Made by a program: the position numbers and the translations under genes. The notes below the pieces were generated by a model that did no database searches, was not told where the DNA came from, and saw nothing but the letters and a program-made list of their open reading frames with translations. 41,876 bases of DNA from Minisyncoccota bacterium. Its GTDB lineage: Bacteria; Patescibacteriota; Minisyncoccia; Minisyncoccales; GBS-2. Positions 1 through 7,839 of this stretch are shown in pieces (position 1 is the first letter of the stretch; the number at the start of each line of letters is the position of its first letter). Location: the NCBI GenBank assembly GCA_938023415.1, contig CALHEE010000007.1:1-41876 (forward strand), written 5' to 3'.

Positions 1-1071
1 TTGACTGTTCCATTTTCCATGATAATAAGCCATGACCCTATCTACTCCGTTTAAGTCTTTGGCGGTAATGGTAAGAGTGATCTCTTCTCCTACCTTAGCA
101 AAGGTTTTGTCAACAGAAAGGGTGCCAGAAACTGGATCTTCTCTTTGGCTTACCACATAGGTAGCAGTGGCTCTGCTAAAGAGAGAAGGATCAGCTCCAT
201 GGGTAGCTGTGACTGAGATTTGATATGCTCCAGCTGGAGTATTAGAAAGAGAGCCAACTCTCAAGGTGGCAAGACCTAGCTGGGTTGGTGGAACAGAGAT
301 TAACTCAGGAGAAATTTCACATCTCCAATTTTCGGGACATTCTGCCTTTAGTTCAAACCTTACCGGATCGCACTCTTTTGAATCTAAGTTCGAGAGATAC
401 ACCCTATAAATTAGAAGTTGCCCTGGGAAACCAGTCTGAGAAAGAGGAAAAATGTTTAATGTTGGTGCTTGATGGCTACAGACAACCGGTTTAACAATGC
501 TAAAATAGTTGTCGCTTACATCTGAAGGAAAAAGAGCCTCAGCGTTAGAGATTTTAATTCGATAATTATTTCCAGGAGGAATGAAAGAAGGAACAGTCCA
601 TGTGTAAGTTCCTTGAGAAGCTGGAACCCTCCGTGCAATTAACCAACCTGCCTCTCTTTCACCAACGATTAACTCAATCCCTACATAGTTTACATTTTCA
701 GCCACCCATTTTATTTCATAGGTCTTTCCGATCTCCCAAGTCTCACCGCCATTTGGAGAAATAACGGTGATGGTAGAGGGAACAGGGGTGGGACGAGGAA
801 TTCGGCATTCAAATCGGGAAAATTTGATAATTACTAATACCTCAGAATCACTAATTTTTCCTGCCAACCAATCAGAAATGGCCTTGCTTTCTTCTGAAGG
901 GCTAATGAAAAAGTCACCATTGAGGTCATATCTTTTAATTAACTGCTGATTTTGCTCGTAAAGAAGAGAACAAGGTGGAGGAACTTGGGCAAAGACCTTT
1001 CCCCCAACGATAATGGAAAATAAAGCTAGACTAATGGTAAGACCACTTATTAATTTTTTAATTTCCGCCAT
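1..1071 (-). CDS. Secreted multidomain surface protein, N-terminal part (runs off window)
   Basis: The frame is open for 357 codons from an ATG at 1071 to the window edge, so the C-terminus is missing. Residues 1-29 form a signal peptide (basic start, hydrophobic core, ending KVFAQ). Residues 49-60 (DLNGDFFISPSE) match a 12-residue dockerin/EF-hand calcium loop. Residues 101-193 begin ITVISPNGGETWEIGKTY and match the Kre9/Knh1-like N-terminal domain that is common in CPR surface proteins. Residues 200-310 resemble a NEW3-type beta-sandwich, and an Ig-like repeat starts near 316. It is probably an adhesin or an exported binding protein; the ligand cannot be told. It has its own promoter at 1132-1161 and is separate from the MscS gene upstream. 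The short plus-strand frames opposite it look like shadows. Domain names are recognised from motifs only. Confidence 0.85.
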   Translation of the reverse strand, partial: MAEIKKLISGLTISLALFSIIVGGKVFAQVPPPCSLLYEQNQQLIKRYDLNGDFFISPSEESKAISDWLAGKISDSEVLVIIKFSRFECRIPRPTPVPSTITVISPNGGETWEIGKTYEIKWVAENVNYVGIELIVGEREAGWLIARRVPASQGTYTWTVPSFIPPGNNYRIKISNAEALFPSDVSDNYFSIVKPVVCSHQAPTLNIFPLSQTGFPGQLLIYRVYLSNLDSKECDPVRFELKAECPENWRCEISPELISVPPTQLGLATLRVGSLSNTPAGAYQISVTATHGADPSLFSRATATYVVSQREDPVSGTLSVDKTFAKVGEEITLTITAKDLNGVDRVMAYYHGKWNSQ

Positions 1072-1131
1072 AACTTTTTATTTTTCAATTTTTAAAATTA
1101 TTTTCGACCTTTGTTTTTCGACCTTTTTATT

Positions 1132-1161
1132 ATTTTATTTTTTCCAAAAAAGCGCTGTCAA
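1132..1161 (-). promoter_or_regulatory. Promoter of secreted protein gene, with doubled AAAGGTCG element
   Basis: On the minus strand TTGACA (1156-1161), an 18-nt spacer and TAAAAT (1132-1137) form a strong sigma70-type promoter. Five nt downstream of the -10 box, AAAGGTCGAAAA occurs twice (starting at 1126 and 1112), with a 14-nt period. About 60 nt of A/T-rich leader then leads to the ATG at 1071. Confidence 0.75.
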
Positions 1162-1183
1162 GAAAAATTTTGAAATTTAAATT

Positions 1184-1705
1184 TTAACTAATTTTTTTTG
1201 AAACCATTTTAATTTGGCTATTGGGAATAGAGTGGGAAATATGATTTTCGTCAACAATAACTGTTCTTCTCAAAGTAATTTCTTTCACCTCTCCTTCAAC
1301 CCCGGCAATTTTTACTTTATCTCCTACCTGATACTGATTTTCTAAAACAATAAAGATTCCAGAAAGAAAATCAGCCAAAATATCCCTGGCTGCCATACCC
1401 ACTGCCAAACCGGTCAATCCCAGTCCAGCTAAAATCGGTGCTACATTCACCCCAAATTCAGGCAAAATCATTAAAAGGGCAACAATGTAAATTATAAACC
1501 TCAAAGTCCCGCTAAAAATAGAAACCAAAGTTTCGATTCTTTTTTTTCTTTCTTGGCCAATTTTTGCATTCAACCCTTTTTTTATTACTTTTTGAAGAAA
1601 AATCTGAGAAAACCGATTTACCAAATAAGCACCAGCTAAAATACAACCAATTTTAATGCCAGAAGAAAGCAACCAGGAAATTAACTTTGGTAAAAAATCT
1701 ACCAT
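1184..1705 (-). CDS. Short MscS-family mechanosensitive channel
   Basis: 173 aa. Membrane segments lie near residues 8-35 and 63-83. A glycine/alanine-rich pore helix spans about 90-122 (APILAGLGLTGLAVGMAARD), followed by the beta domain (QVGDKVKIAGVEGEVKEI, about 126-168). This is the classic TM3-plus-beta core of MscS small-conductance channels, which release solutes on hypo-osmotic shock. The protein ends straight after the beta domain, so the C-terminal alpha/beta cage of E. coli MscS (about 286 aa) is absent. Such short forms may be natural in reduced genomes. It lies 12 nt after the Nudix gene, so probably last in the operon that starts at 5466. Confidence 0.9.
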   Translation of the reverse strand: MVDFLPKLISWLLSSGIKIGCILAGAYLVNRFSQIFLQKVIKKGLNAKIGQERKKRIETLVSIFSGTLRFIIYIVALLMILPEFGVNVAPILAGLGLTGLAVGMAARDILADFLSGIFIVLENQYQVGDKVKIAGVEGEVKEITLRRTVIVDENHISHSIPNSQIKMVSKKIS

Positions 1706-1717
1706 ATTTTTATTTTA

Positions 1718-2155
1718 TTAGCTTTTTGTCAAAAAAGAATGGGCTTTCGTAAGTATTTCTTTTGCATTTTTAAAAGTTAATTTTTCTCTAGCCTCATCAA
1801 AGGGCAACCAAATATAGCCTATGTGTTCTGGAGAAATTTGAACCTTTTTTCTCTTGGCCTTAACCAGAAAAAAGGTGACGAATTTTAAAACATTTTTTCC
1901 ACCCCACTTAAAGAAATATTTTATTGTTTTTTTAAACCCTTCAACAAATTCAATCTCTTTCAATCCTGTTTCTTCCTCAATTTCCCTTTTAGCTGTTTCT
2001 TTTAAATTTTCATTTTTTTCAACATGCCCTTTAGGAAAATCCCAATAATCCTTTTTTGCCCGATGGGAAGAGCCTGGATAATGTAAGAGTAAATAAAAAA
2101 TTTTTCCCTTTTCCTTTCTAAAAATTACTGCTCCCGCCGATCTTTCCACTGGCAT
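1718..2155 (-). CDS. Nudix hydrolase (Ap4A-pyrophosphatase-like)
   Basis: 145 aa with a complete Nudix box: GHVEKNE, then seven residues, then REIEEETGL, which fits Gx5Ex7REUxEExGU. The N-terminus (RSAGAVIFRK) and the lysine-rich middle resemble bacterial/archaeal diadenosine-tetraphosphate (NUDT2-like) hydrolases, which cleave nucleoside diphosphates linked to another moiety. The exact substrate is not readable. The start lies 1 nt after the polX stop, so translational coupling is likely. Confidence 0.88.
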   Translation of the reverse strand: MPVERSAGAVIFRKEKGKIFYLLLHYPGSSHRAKKDYWDFPKGHVEKNENLKETAKREIEEETGLKEIEFVEGFKKTIKYFFKWGGKNVLKFVTFFLVKAKRKKVQISPEHIGYIWLPFDEAREKLTFKNAKEILTKAHSFLTKS

Positions 2156-2156
2156 A

Positions 2157-3884
2157 TTATTTCTTTAAATATTTTAGCAATGTTTCTAACGGCCAGCAAT
2201 TTACGATATCTTTTTTCTCTGCCCAACCTCTTCTTGCCTGAGCGATCCCAAATTCAATAAATCTCATCTGATCTATATGGTGGGCGTCGGTGTTAATGAC
2301 CATTTTCACACCCATTTCTTTTGCTTTTTTGATATTAATGTCGTTTAAGTCCAACCTTTCAGGATAAGAGTTAATTTCCAAAACCGTTCCCGTTTCTTTT
2401 GCCACTCTTAAAATTTTGTCCAAATCAATTTCATATTCATCTCTTTTTTGAATTAATCTTCCGGTAGGATGAGAAATAATATCGACATGAGGATTTTTCA
2501 TTGCCCGAATAATTCTTTCTGTCATTTCTTCTTTTGACATTTTAAATCTTGAATGGACACCAGCAATGACAAAATCCTGTTCTTTCAAACATTCATCATC
2601 GATATCGATAGACCCATCTGGCAAAATGTTTGCCTCGCAACCTTTTAGAATTTTGAATTTTGGATTTTGAATTTTGAATTTTGAATTTATTCTATCGATT
2701 TCTTTATTCCTTTCTTTTAATTTTTTTTCATCTAAGCCATGTTCAATTTTCAAAAATTTTGTATGATCGGCAATGCCCACATACTCATAACCCATTTTCA
2801 TGGCTTGCTTGGCAATTTCTTCGATGGTATTTGCCCCTCCGTCCCATTTTGAATGGCAATGCAAATCCCCTTTGATCTCTTTGTAATCTATTATCTTTGG
2901 CAATTTGTGATTTAAAGCAGCCTCAATCTCTCCCCTATCTTCTCTTAACTCCGGGGCAATCCAATCTAAGCCCAATTTTTGATAAATCTCTTCTTCTGAT
3001 TCTCCGGCAATCATTTTAGGTCCCTTGAAAAGACCATACTCTGAAAGTTTTAACCCTTTCTCAATGGCAATTTTCCTTAAGGCAATGTTGTGTTCTTTTG
3101 AACCGGTAAAATATTGTAAAGCTGCCCCGTAAGATCTTTTTGGTAAAACCCTAATGTCCATGTCAAAGCCTTCCCTTAACCTCACTGATGATTTAGTCGT
3201 TCCCTTCCCCCAAATTTTGACAATCCCTGGCAAAGAGGTAAAAAAATCCATTACTTTAGCTGGATTTTTTGAAATGACCAAAAAATCAACATCGCCGATT
3301 GTCTCTTTCATCCTTCTAATAGAACCTACCGCATCAACCCTTTCTACCTCTTTCAAACTTTTCAATTTCTCATAAACCTCTTTTACTTTCGGCAAAATAT
3401 CTCCCAACAAAAACCTTCCTTTTGACCTTTTGGCAAACTCTATTGCTTCCAAAATGTTTTTTTCCGTTTTTTCTCCAAAACCAAAAAGGGGAGCGATTTT
3501 GTGAGCCAAACAGGCTTTTTCTAACTCCTTTAAATTTTTGATTTTCAATTTTTCATACAAAACCCTAATCCTCTTTGGACCCAATCCTTCAATTCCCATC
3601 AATTCCTCCAAATTGAGGGGGTACTTTTTTTTATATTCTTCATGATATTTAATTTTTCCAGTTTTCAAATATTCTTCTATCTTTTCCGCAATACTTTTCC
3701 CCACACCTGGAATTTTTTCCAAGGCTTCTTTCCCTCCCTTTTTGTAAATTTCTTCGACATCTTCTTCCAATCCTTCCAAAGTAATGGCTGCTTTTTCATA
3801 AGCTATCGGCCTGAATTTATCTCCTTCCATTTGCAAAAAGAAAGAGATTTGATAAAAAATTTGGGCAAGCTCTTGATTTTTCAT
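2157..3884 (-). CDS. polX: DNA polymerase X family with PHP domain (PolX)
   Basis: 575 aa, the usual bacterial PolX length. Helix-hairpin-helix motifs lie at about 55-73 (IPGVGKSIAEKI) and 97-113 (GIEGLGPKRIRVLYEKL). The polymerase palm has GSIRR (187-191), GDVD (197-200) and a third acidic pair at D241/D243. The PHP domain starts near 338: H342 and H344 in DLHCHS, H374 (ADHTK), E417, H444, H472, and D533/H535 (TDAHH), all expected metal ligands. The family fills short gaps in base-excision repair and has 3'-5' exonuclease/AP-endonuclease activity in the PHP part. Unusual: residues about 401-413 are encoded by six copies of a 7-nt tandem repeat (2648-2689), an in-frame insertion within the PHP domain. 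Confidence 0.95.
   Translation of the reverse strand: MKNQELAQIFYQISFFLQMEGDKFRPIAYEKAAITLEGLEEDVEEIYKKGGKEALEKIPGVGKSIAEKIEEYLKTGKIKYHEEYKKKYPLNLEELMGIEGLGPKRIRVLYEKLKIKNLKELEKACLAHKIAPLFGFGEKTEKNILEAIEFAKRSKGRFLLGDILPKVKEVYEKLKSLKEVERVDAVGSIRRMKETIGDVDFLVISKNPAKVMDFFTSLPGIVKIWGKGTTKSSVRLREGFDMDIRVLPKRSYGAALQYFTGSKEHNIALRKIAIEKGLKLSEYGLFKGPKMIAGESEEEIYQKLGLDWIAPELREDRGEIEAALNHKLPKIIDYKEIKGDLHCHSKWDGGANTIEEIAKQAMKMGYEYVGIADHTKFLKIEHGLDEKKLKERNKEIDRINSKFKIQNPKFKILKGCEANILPDGSIDIDDECLKEQDFVIAGVHSRFKMSKEEMTERIIRAMKNPHVDIISHPTGRLIQKRDEYEIDLDKILRVAKETGTVLEINSYPERLDLNDINIKKAKEMGVKMVINTDAHHIDQMRFIEFGIAQARRGWAEKKDIVNCWPLETLLKYLKK
2648..2689 (-). repeat. Heptanucleotide tandem repeat (6 x 7 nt) inside polX
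   Basis: On the plus strand GAATTTT is repeated six times, with GGATTTT as third copy and GAATTTA as last: 42 nt. Because 42 is a multiple of 3 the frame is kept, and the repeat is translated as a heptapeptide-period segment containing KFKIQNPKFKI. Loss or gain of one unit would shift the frame. Confidence 0.9.
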
Positions 3885-3887
3885 AGA

Positions 3888-4523
3888 TTATGATTTTTTC
3901 TGGAGGCTTTCTTTTAAACTAAAATGGGCGCCGTGTCCAAGTAATTCTTTAATTTCATCTTTCAAAACCAATAGCAAAAGAGAGCTAAAAATTCCCAAAA
4001 CACCAACGGCAATAAAAATTGGAAAAAAACCAAATTGCATTACCACCATCCCACCCACTGCCCCTGATAACCCAATCCCCAAACCAACTAAAGTCGCATC
4101 GAGCCCCCATTCGGTTGCCTCCCAGCCTTTGTCAATATGTTTAGTAAAGATGGCTGACCAACCAGAAAGAGCTAAAGCCATGGCAAAAGCAAAAATTACC
4201 TGCAAAAAATAAATGTGAAATGGTTTTGAGGCGAAAAGATAACCAAAAGAAACTAAACTCGCCAAAAAAAATCCCAAGACCAAAGCCCAATAGTCATCTC
4301 TTTCTCCTGGAAAGATATCTAAAAAAACACTAATGGGAATTCTGAACAAAGATTTTAAAATCCAATAAATAGCTGAGGCAATCCCGGCCACAGCTGCTGT
4401 CCCTCCTTCTATTTTTTCAACAATAAAAATAGCAAAAATAGGATTAATCAGGCCCCAACCTGTCCAAAAAATTAAATCACTCAAGATTAAATATTTGATA
4501 ATCCTGTTAATTTTAAAAATCAT
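3888..4523 (-). CDS. Half-size MFS-type transporter
   Basis: 211 aa with about six hydrophobic helices; the loop between the second and third is charged (FLDIFPGERDDYW). The fifth and sixth helices are Gly-rich (LVGLGIGLSGAVGGMVVMQFG), as in MFS permeases, where the gene would normally be about 400 aa with 12 helices. It ends in a polar tail (HGAHFSLKESLQKKS), so the stop is not an obvious mid-domain truncation. Six-helix MFS-like proteins are frequent in CPR genomes and may dimerise. The substrate is unknown. The start overlaps the DUF4349 gene by 11 nt, and the stop is 3 nt before polX. Confidence 0.7.
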   Translation of the reverse strand: MIFKINRIIKYLILSDLIFWTGWGLINPIFAIFIVEKIEGGTAAVAGIASAIYWILKSLFRIPISVFLDIFPGERDDYWALVLGFFLASLVSFGYLFASKPFHIYFLQVIFAFAMALALSGWSAIFTKHIDKGWEATEWGLDATLVGLGIGLSGAVGGMVVMQFGFFPIFIAVGVLGIFSSLLLLVLKDEIKELLGHGAHFSLKESLQKKS

Positions 4524-5466
4524 TTTTCTCTATTTCAACCTTTTGACCCTTTCTTTTCTTCCAAAGTTTTCTGCCCCACCAAATCAAGAGAGCTAAAGGC
4601 ACCCAAACCTGGGCCCAGACAAAAGCTCTAATTAAAAAGTAAGAAAACCAGCGCCAAAAACCTAAAACGCTTTTCCAGCTTTGCAACAAAACATACTTTG
4701 GTCTCCATTTTTCTCCTGGCGGGATGGGTAATAATTCTTCAGAAAGGGCCAAATTAACAGTGATTGAAGACATTTTAACACTTTGCTCTAAATATTGAAT
4801 TTTCCCTTTTATTTGTTCTATTTGTTGGGTTACACTCGTTAACTCTCTTTGAACTTCCAAAATTTCGCTTACTTTCCCCGTCCTTTTCATCAATTCCAAA
4901 AGTTGACTTTCAGTCGCTTCCAAATTTCTCAACCTCGATTGTAAATCTACATATTCTTCCGTAATGTCTTGAGCTTGAATTTTTTCATTGCTTACTCTAG
5001 TAGCCAAACCTCTAAAATAACTCATTGCTTCATCAAAGTTTTCTGCCGGAACCCTCACGGTAATACTGCCTGAAGGAACCTTTTCATGTTCGAAAATGTT
5101 ACTCGAAACCACCCACCCCCCTTTCTCTTCAGCAAATTTTGAAATTTTCCTTGCTACCCCCAAAACATCTTTGACGATTAAACTCAACCAGCCAGTTTTA
5201 ACAACCATCCGGGAAGGAATTTCTCCTTGTGCCCCAAAAAAACTTTCTTGTTTAGCTGGCCCAGATAAGGAAACTTCTGGCAAAGAGAAACGAGGAGCAC
5301 TTGCCCACCTCTCAGTTGAATATGTCGTAGGAAAATATGGAGCTTTCCCTCCATTTGAATATTTCATCTGAGAAATACTTGTGAGCAAAAAGATTAAAAA
5401 TAAAGCTAAAAGAACTGAACTCAAAATTCCTATTGTCCCAAAAATTTTCCATAATTTTTGGTTCAT
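4513..5466 (-). CDS. DUF4349 membrane-anchored coiled-coil protein
   Basis: 317 aa. An N-terminal membrane anchor (about 11-32) is followed by a low-complexity linker. The DUF4349 core then starts (MVVKTGWLSLIVKDV, about 87) and continues through SGSITVRVPAENFDEAM and ITEEYVDLQSRLRNLEA. A coiled coil (about 170-235) and a second membrane helix near 270-295 follow, ending in a basic cytoplasmic tail. DUF4349 proteins are predicted cell-envelope proteins of unknown role. It is the first gene of the run DUF4349, MFS, PolX, Nudix, MscS, all with short gaps or overlaps. Confidence 0.9.
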   Translation of the reverse strand: MNQKLWKIFGTIGILSSVLLALFLIFLLTSISQMKYSNGGKAPYFPTTYSTERWASAPRFSLPEVSLSGPAKQESFFGAQGEIPSRMVVKTGWLSLIVKDVLGVARKISKFAEEKGGWVVSSNIFEHEKVPSGSITVRVPAENFDEAMSYFRGLATRVSNEKIQAQDITEEYVDLQSRLRNLEATESQLLELMKRTGKVSEILEVQRELTSVTQQIEQIKGKIQYLEQSVKMSSITVNLALSEELLPIPPGEKWRPKYVLLQSWKSVLGFWRWFSYFLIRAFVWAQVWVPLALLIWWGRKLWKKRKGQKVEIEKNDF

Positions 5467-5509
5467 AAATTTATTTGAAATTTCAATTAAATTTTAAATT
5501 TAACTTTTA

Positions 5510-5914
5510 TCATTTCCCAATTACTTTTATCAAAATTTCTCTTTCTCTGGGTCGGCTATCAAAATCAACTAAAACAACCTGCTGCCAAGTTCCCAAAATT
5601 AATTTTCCGTCTTCAACGGGAATGACTAAAAAGGGTTTAATAAGAGCGGAAAGAATATGAGAAAAGGCATTGGCCTCTCCCCAGGTTCGATCATGGCGAT
5701 AAGGTCTATTTGAGGGGACCAATTTTTCCAAAAATTCCTTAAAATCTTCAATTAAATTTGGTTCTGCTTCAATCGTTGTCAATCCAACGGTAGAGCCAGG
5801 ACAAAAAACTACACAAATTCCATCTTTTATTTTAGAGTATTTCAGCGCGGTGGCAACTTCTCCGGTAATGTCAACGATGTCATTAAATCCTTTGGTAGAG
5901 ATTTTAAATCTCAT
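5510..5914 (-). CDS. YjbQ/UPF0047 family protein
   Basis: 134 aa, the whole UPF0047 fold. Signature segments are FCPGSTVGLTTIEAEPN, then RHDRTWGEANAFSHILSAL with the conserved His/Glu/His cluster, and the C-terminal LGTWQQVVLVDFDSRPRER. E. coli YjbQ has weak thiamine-phosphate synthase activity, but the family's true role is not settled. The start codon lies within the last 11 nt of the flippase-like gene, so the two are probably translationally coupled. Confidence 0.93.
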   Translation of the reverse strand: MRFKISTKGFNDIVDITGEVATALKYSKIKDGICVVFCPGSTVGLTTIEAEPNLIEDFKEFLEKLVPSNRPYRHDRTWGEANAFSHILSALIKPFLVIPVEDGKLILGTWQQVVLVDFDSRPREREILIKVIGK

Positions 5915-6890
5915 AATTTTTTATAACATTTTTAACAGTAGAAAGACCAAAATGAATAAGAAGGATTCCTCCAGAAATAGCCATTATGAGTTCCGCCCCC
6001 CTTATAATCATGGTATAAGCAGTGGCGGTGGAGAGTTTAAGTTGAAAAGAATTGAAGACAAAAACTTGAACTGCTTCATGGGAACCTAAAGCGGCTGGAA
6101 TAGGAAAAAGTGTTGCTAAATAAGAAAAACTAAAAATAGATAAAGCAGTAAGCCATCCTATTTTTTCTCCAAGAAAAACTACTAAAAACCAACTTCTGAG
6201 ATAAAAAATCAGTGACTTTAAAAAAGCAAGACCCATAAGTTTCCAAGTTCTAATTTTTCTAAAATTAAAAGATTCAAAAATTTCTTTTTCTGTCTCTAAT
6301 GGTTGGCTATCGATTTTTTGATTAAAAAATTTTAGAAAAGTTTTGGCCAAACTTTCTTTTTTAAAAACTTTAAGATAAAAAAAAGAAGTGCCAATCAATA
6401 AAAACAAAAATGTCCCGCCAAAAATGATGGGTAATTTTCCGATAGGAAGTCCAACTTTAGAAATAAAAAATAAAATACCAATGACAATAAAAATGAGATT
6501 AACTGTCATCTCTAAAATTCTTTCAGAAATAACAGAAGCTAAAGCTTTCGTAATAGGAATTGAATTTTTCTTTTTTAGTACCATGGTCTGAAAAATTTCA
6601 TCGCTGATGGTAAGAACGGGGACTAAAATCCTTAAGGAAAGAGCAGCCCAGTAGGTCTTTAAGAGTTGAAAAAAGGAAATTTTAATGTTCTTTGTCTTCA
6701 AAATTTCTTGCCAGATTAAATTTCGCAAAAGTAAAATCAAAAAAGTCAAACAAAAAATTACTCCCCCTTTCCATCCACTAAGAACAAAAATGGTATTTTT
6801 TATTTCTTGCCAACCAACAAAATTTAAAACCAAGATAAATAAAATAGACCCAAGGAGGAGGGAGATTAAAAAAAACAATAGTTTTTTCAT
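5904..6890 (-). CDS. Lysylphosphatidylglycerol-synthase-TM / UPF0104 flippase-like membrane protein
   Basis: 328 aa with about eight membrane helices. Family marks are SLRILVPVLTISDEIFQTMVLKK near 88, then ISERILEM (about 123), and FSYLATLFPIPAALGSHEAVQ near 264, which matches the conserved PxPGGxGxxE-like motif with PIPAALGSHE. This family includes the MprF membrane domain and archaeal AglD-like proteins; lipid flipping is inferred. It has an extended -10 promoter (TGATAGAAT, around 6951-6960) just downstream of the terminator at 6976-7002. Confidence 0.85.
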   Translation of the reverse strand: MKKLLFFLISLLLGSILFILVLNFVGWQEIKNTIFVLSGWKGGVIFCLTFLILLLRNLIWQEILKTKNIKISFFQLLKTYWAALSLRILVPVLTISDEIFQTMVLKKKNSIPITKALASVISERILEMTVNLIFIVIGILFFISKVGLPIGKLPIIFGGTFLFLLIGTSFFYLKVFKKESLAKTFLKFFNQKIDSQPLETEKEIFESFNFRKIRTWKLMGLAFLKSLIFYLRSWFLVVFLGEKIGWLTALSIFSFSYLATLFPIPAALGSHEAVQVFVFNSFQLKLSTATAYTMIIRGAELIMAISGGILLIHFGLSTVKNVIKNYEI

Positions 6891-6975
6891 AACCGAGATG
6901 ATTTAAATTTTTTCTCCAAACTTTCACTCTAAAATTTCCTATTTATCTCCTGATTCTATCATATTTTTTCCAAAA

Positions 6976-7002
6976 ACAAAATCCGCCTTGGGCGGATTTT
7001 GT
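6976..7002 (-). terminator. Intrinsic terminator of the protease gene
   Basis: A perfect 12-bp stem, ACAAAATCCGCC (6976-6987) with GGCGGATTTTGT (6991-7002), has a 3-nt loop. On the minus strand a T-rich tract follows (TTTTGTTTTTGG). It sits 33 nt beyond the protease stop codon. Confidence 0.85.
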
Positions 7003-7034
7003 TATCTTTTATAATTGCCAGTTATTATCTTTAA

Positions 7035-7718
7035 TTATCGACCGTAGAGTTTTTGTAAACCAATGATATCTGGTAACTCAAGAGTTCTTTTATCGGTCTC
7101 TCCGTAATCTGAGTAACCATACATTGTCACTTGGCTACAAACACTCTGATAAACATCACCCAAACCAAGACCGTGCCCTGTTTCATGGGTGGCGATATTT
7201 TGCCAATCCATTACCTCTGGATTGGCAGTAGCGTCACCCCATGTGAACTCAGAATCAAACATCACATCGTATTCAACAATTTCCTTTGAGTATCTTGTAT
7301 ACCAAATCCTTGTCACGGCGATTACTCCTTCTTGAGGGTAATTACCTAAACTATATTCATTTCTTCCATCGGGATAGTCGTCAAAATTTGCTGACTCATC
7401 TACTTCATATCCGCCAAATAAATTAGCCCTCGTGTGAGCGTCCCATTCAACAGTAGCTGCTAAAATGGCATCTTTATTTACTTGCGGACTTATCACATAA
7501 CTCACTGGCAATCTCTTCCATTTAATCCCTAACAATTTATAACAAGTAGGTGTTTTAGCTGGCTTTGGCCTGCCTTCTACTTTTACTCTTCCGTCTCGAT
7601 AATGAATGAAAGTTATTCTATCTACCGGCTCTTTTGCTTTCGTTGGATCAGCAACTGTTGTTTGAGCTAGTCCTAAAACAATTATTCCGATTAAAATTGC
7701 ATGGAGTATTTTTTTCAT
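7035..7718 (-). CDS. Secreted matrixin-like zinc metalloprotease
   Basis: 227 aa. The signal peptide (1-23) ends near TTVAD. The zinc-binding motif is H178-E-x-x-H182-x-x-G185-x-x-D188, then a Met-turn candidate at M199-Y, and the C-terminus DIIGLQKLYGR matches the usual end of the matrixin (M10) catalytic domain. The third ligand is Asp rather than His, as in snapalysin-type enzymes. There is no obvious pro-domain cysteine switch. Monocistronic: own promoter (7762-7789) and terminator (6976-7002). Its position next to the TasA/SipW locus suggests a role at the cell surface, but that is inference. Confidence 0.85.
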   Translation of the reverse strand: MKKILHAILIGIIVLGLAQTTVADPTKAKEPVDRITFIHYRDGRVKVEGRPKPAKTPTCYKLLGIKWKRLPVSYVISPQVNKDAILAATVEWDAHTRANLFGGYEVDESANFDDYPDGRNEYSLGNYPQEGVIAVTRIWYTRYSKEIVEYDVMFDSEFTWGDATANPEVMDWQNIATHETGHGLGLGDVYQSVCSQVTMYGYSDYGETDKRTLELPDIIGLQKLYGR

Positions 7719-7761
7719 TCTTTTAAAAAATAATTAACCCTCAGACCTTTTTTCAATTTTC

Positions 7762-7789
7762 ATTTTACTCTCTTGAACCTTCTTGTCAA
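7762..7789 (-). promoter_or_regulatory. Promoter of the metalloprotease gene
   Basis: Minus strand TTGACA (7784-7789), 16-nt spacer, TAAAAT (7762-7767). AAAGGTC (7744-7750) follows 11 nt after the -10 box, as at other promoters in this window. The ATG is at 7718. Confidence 0.8.
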
Positions 7790-7839
7790 TCTAAAATAAA
7801 AATCTGATTGGGGTTCCAGCTTAAAAGTCTATTTTTAAA

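Noticed and set aside
285-949. Plus-strand frames of 60-69 codons at the left edge
   Set aside because: They are shadows of the open minus-strand frame of the secreted protein, which has a signal peptide and domain motifs.
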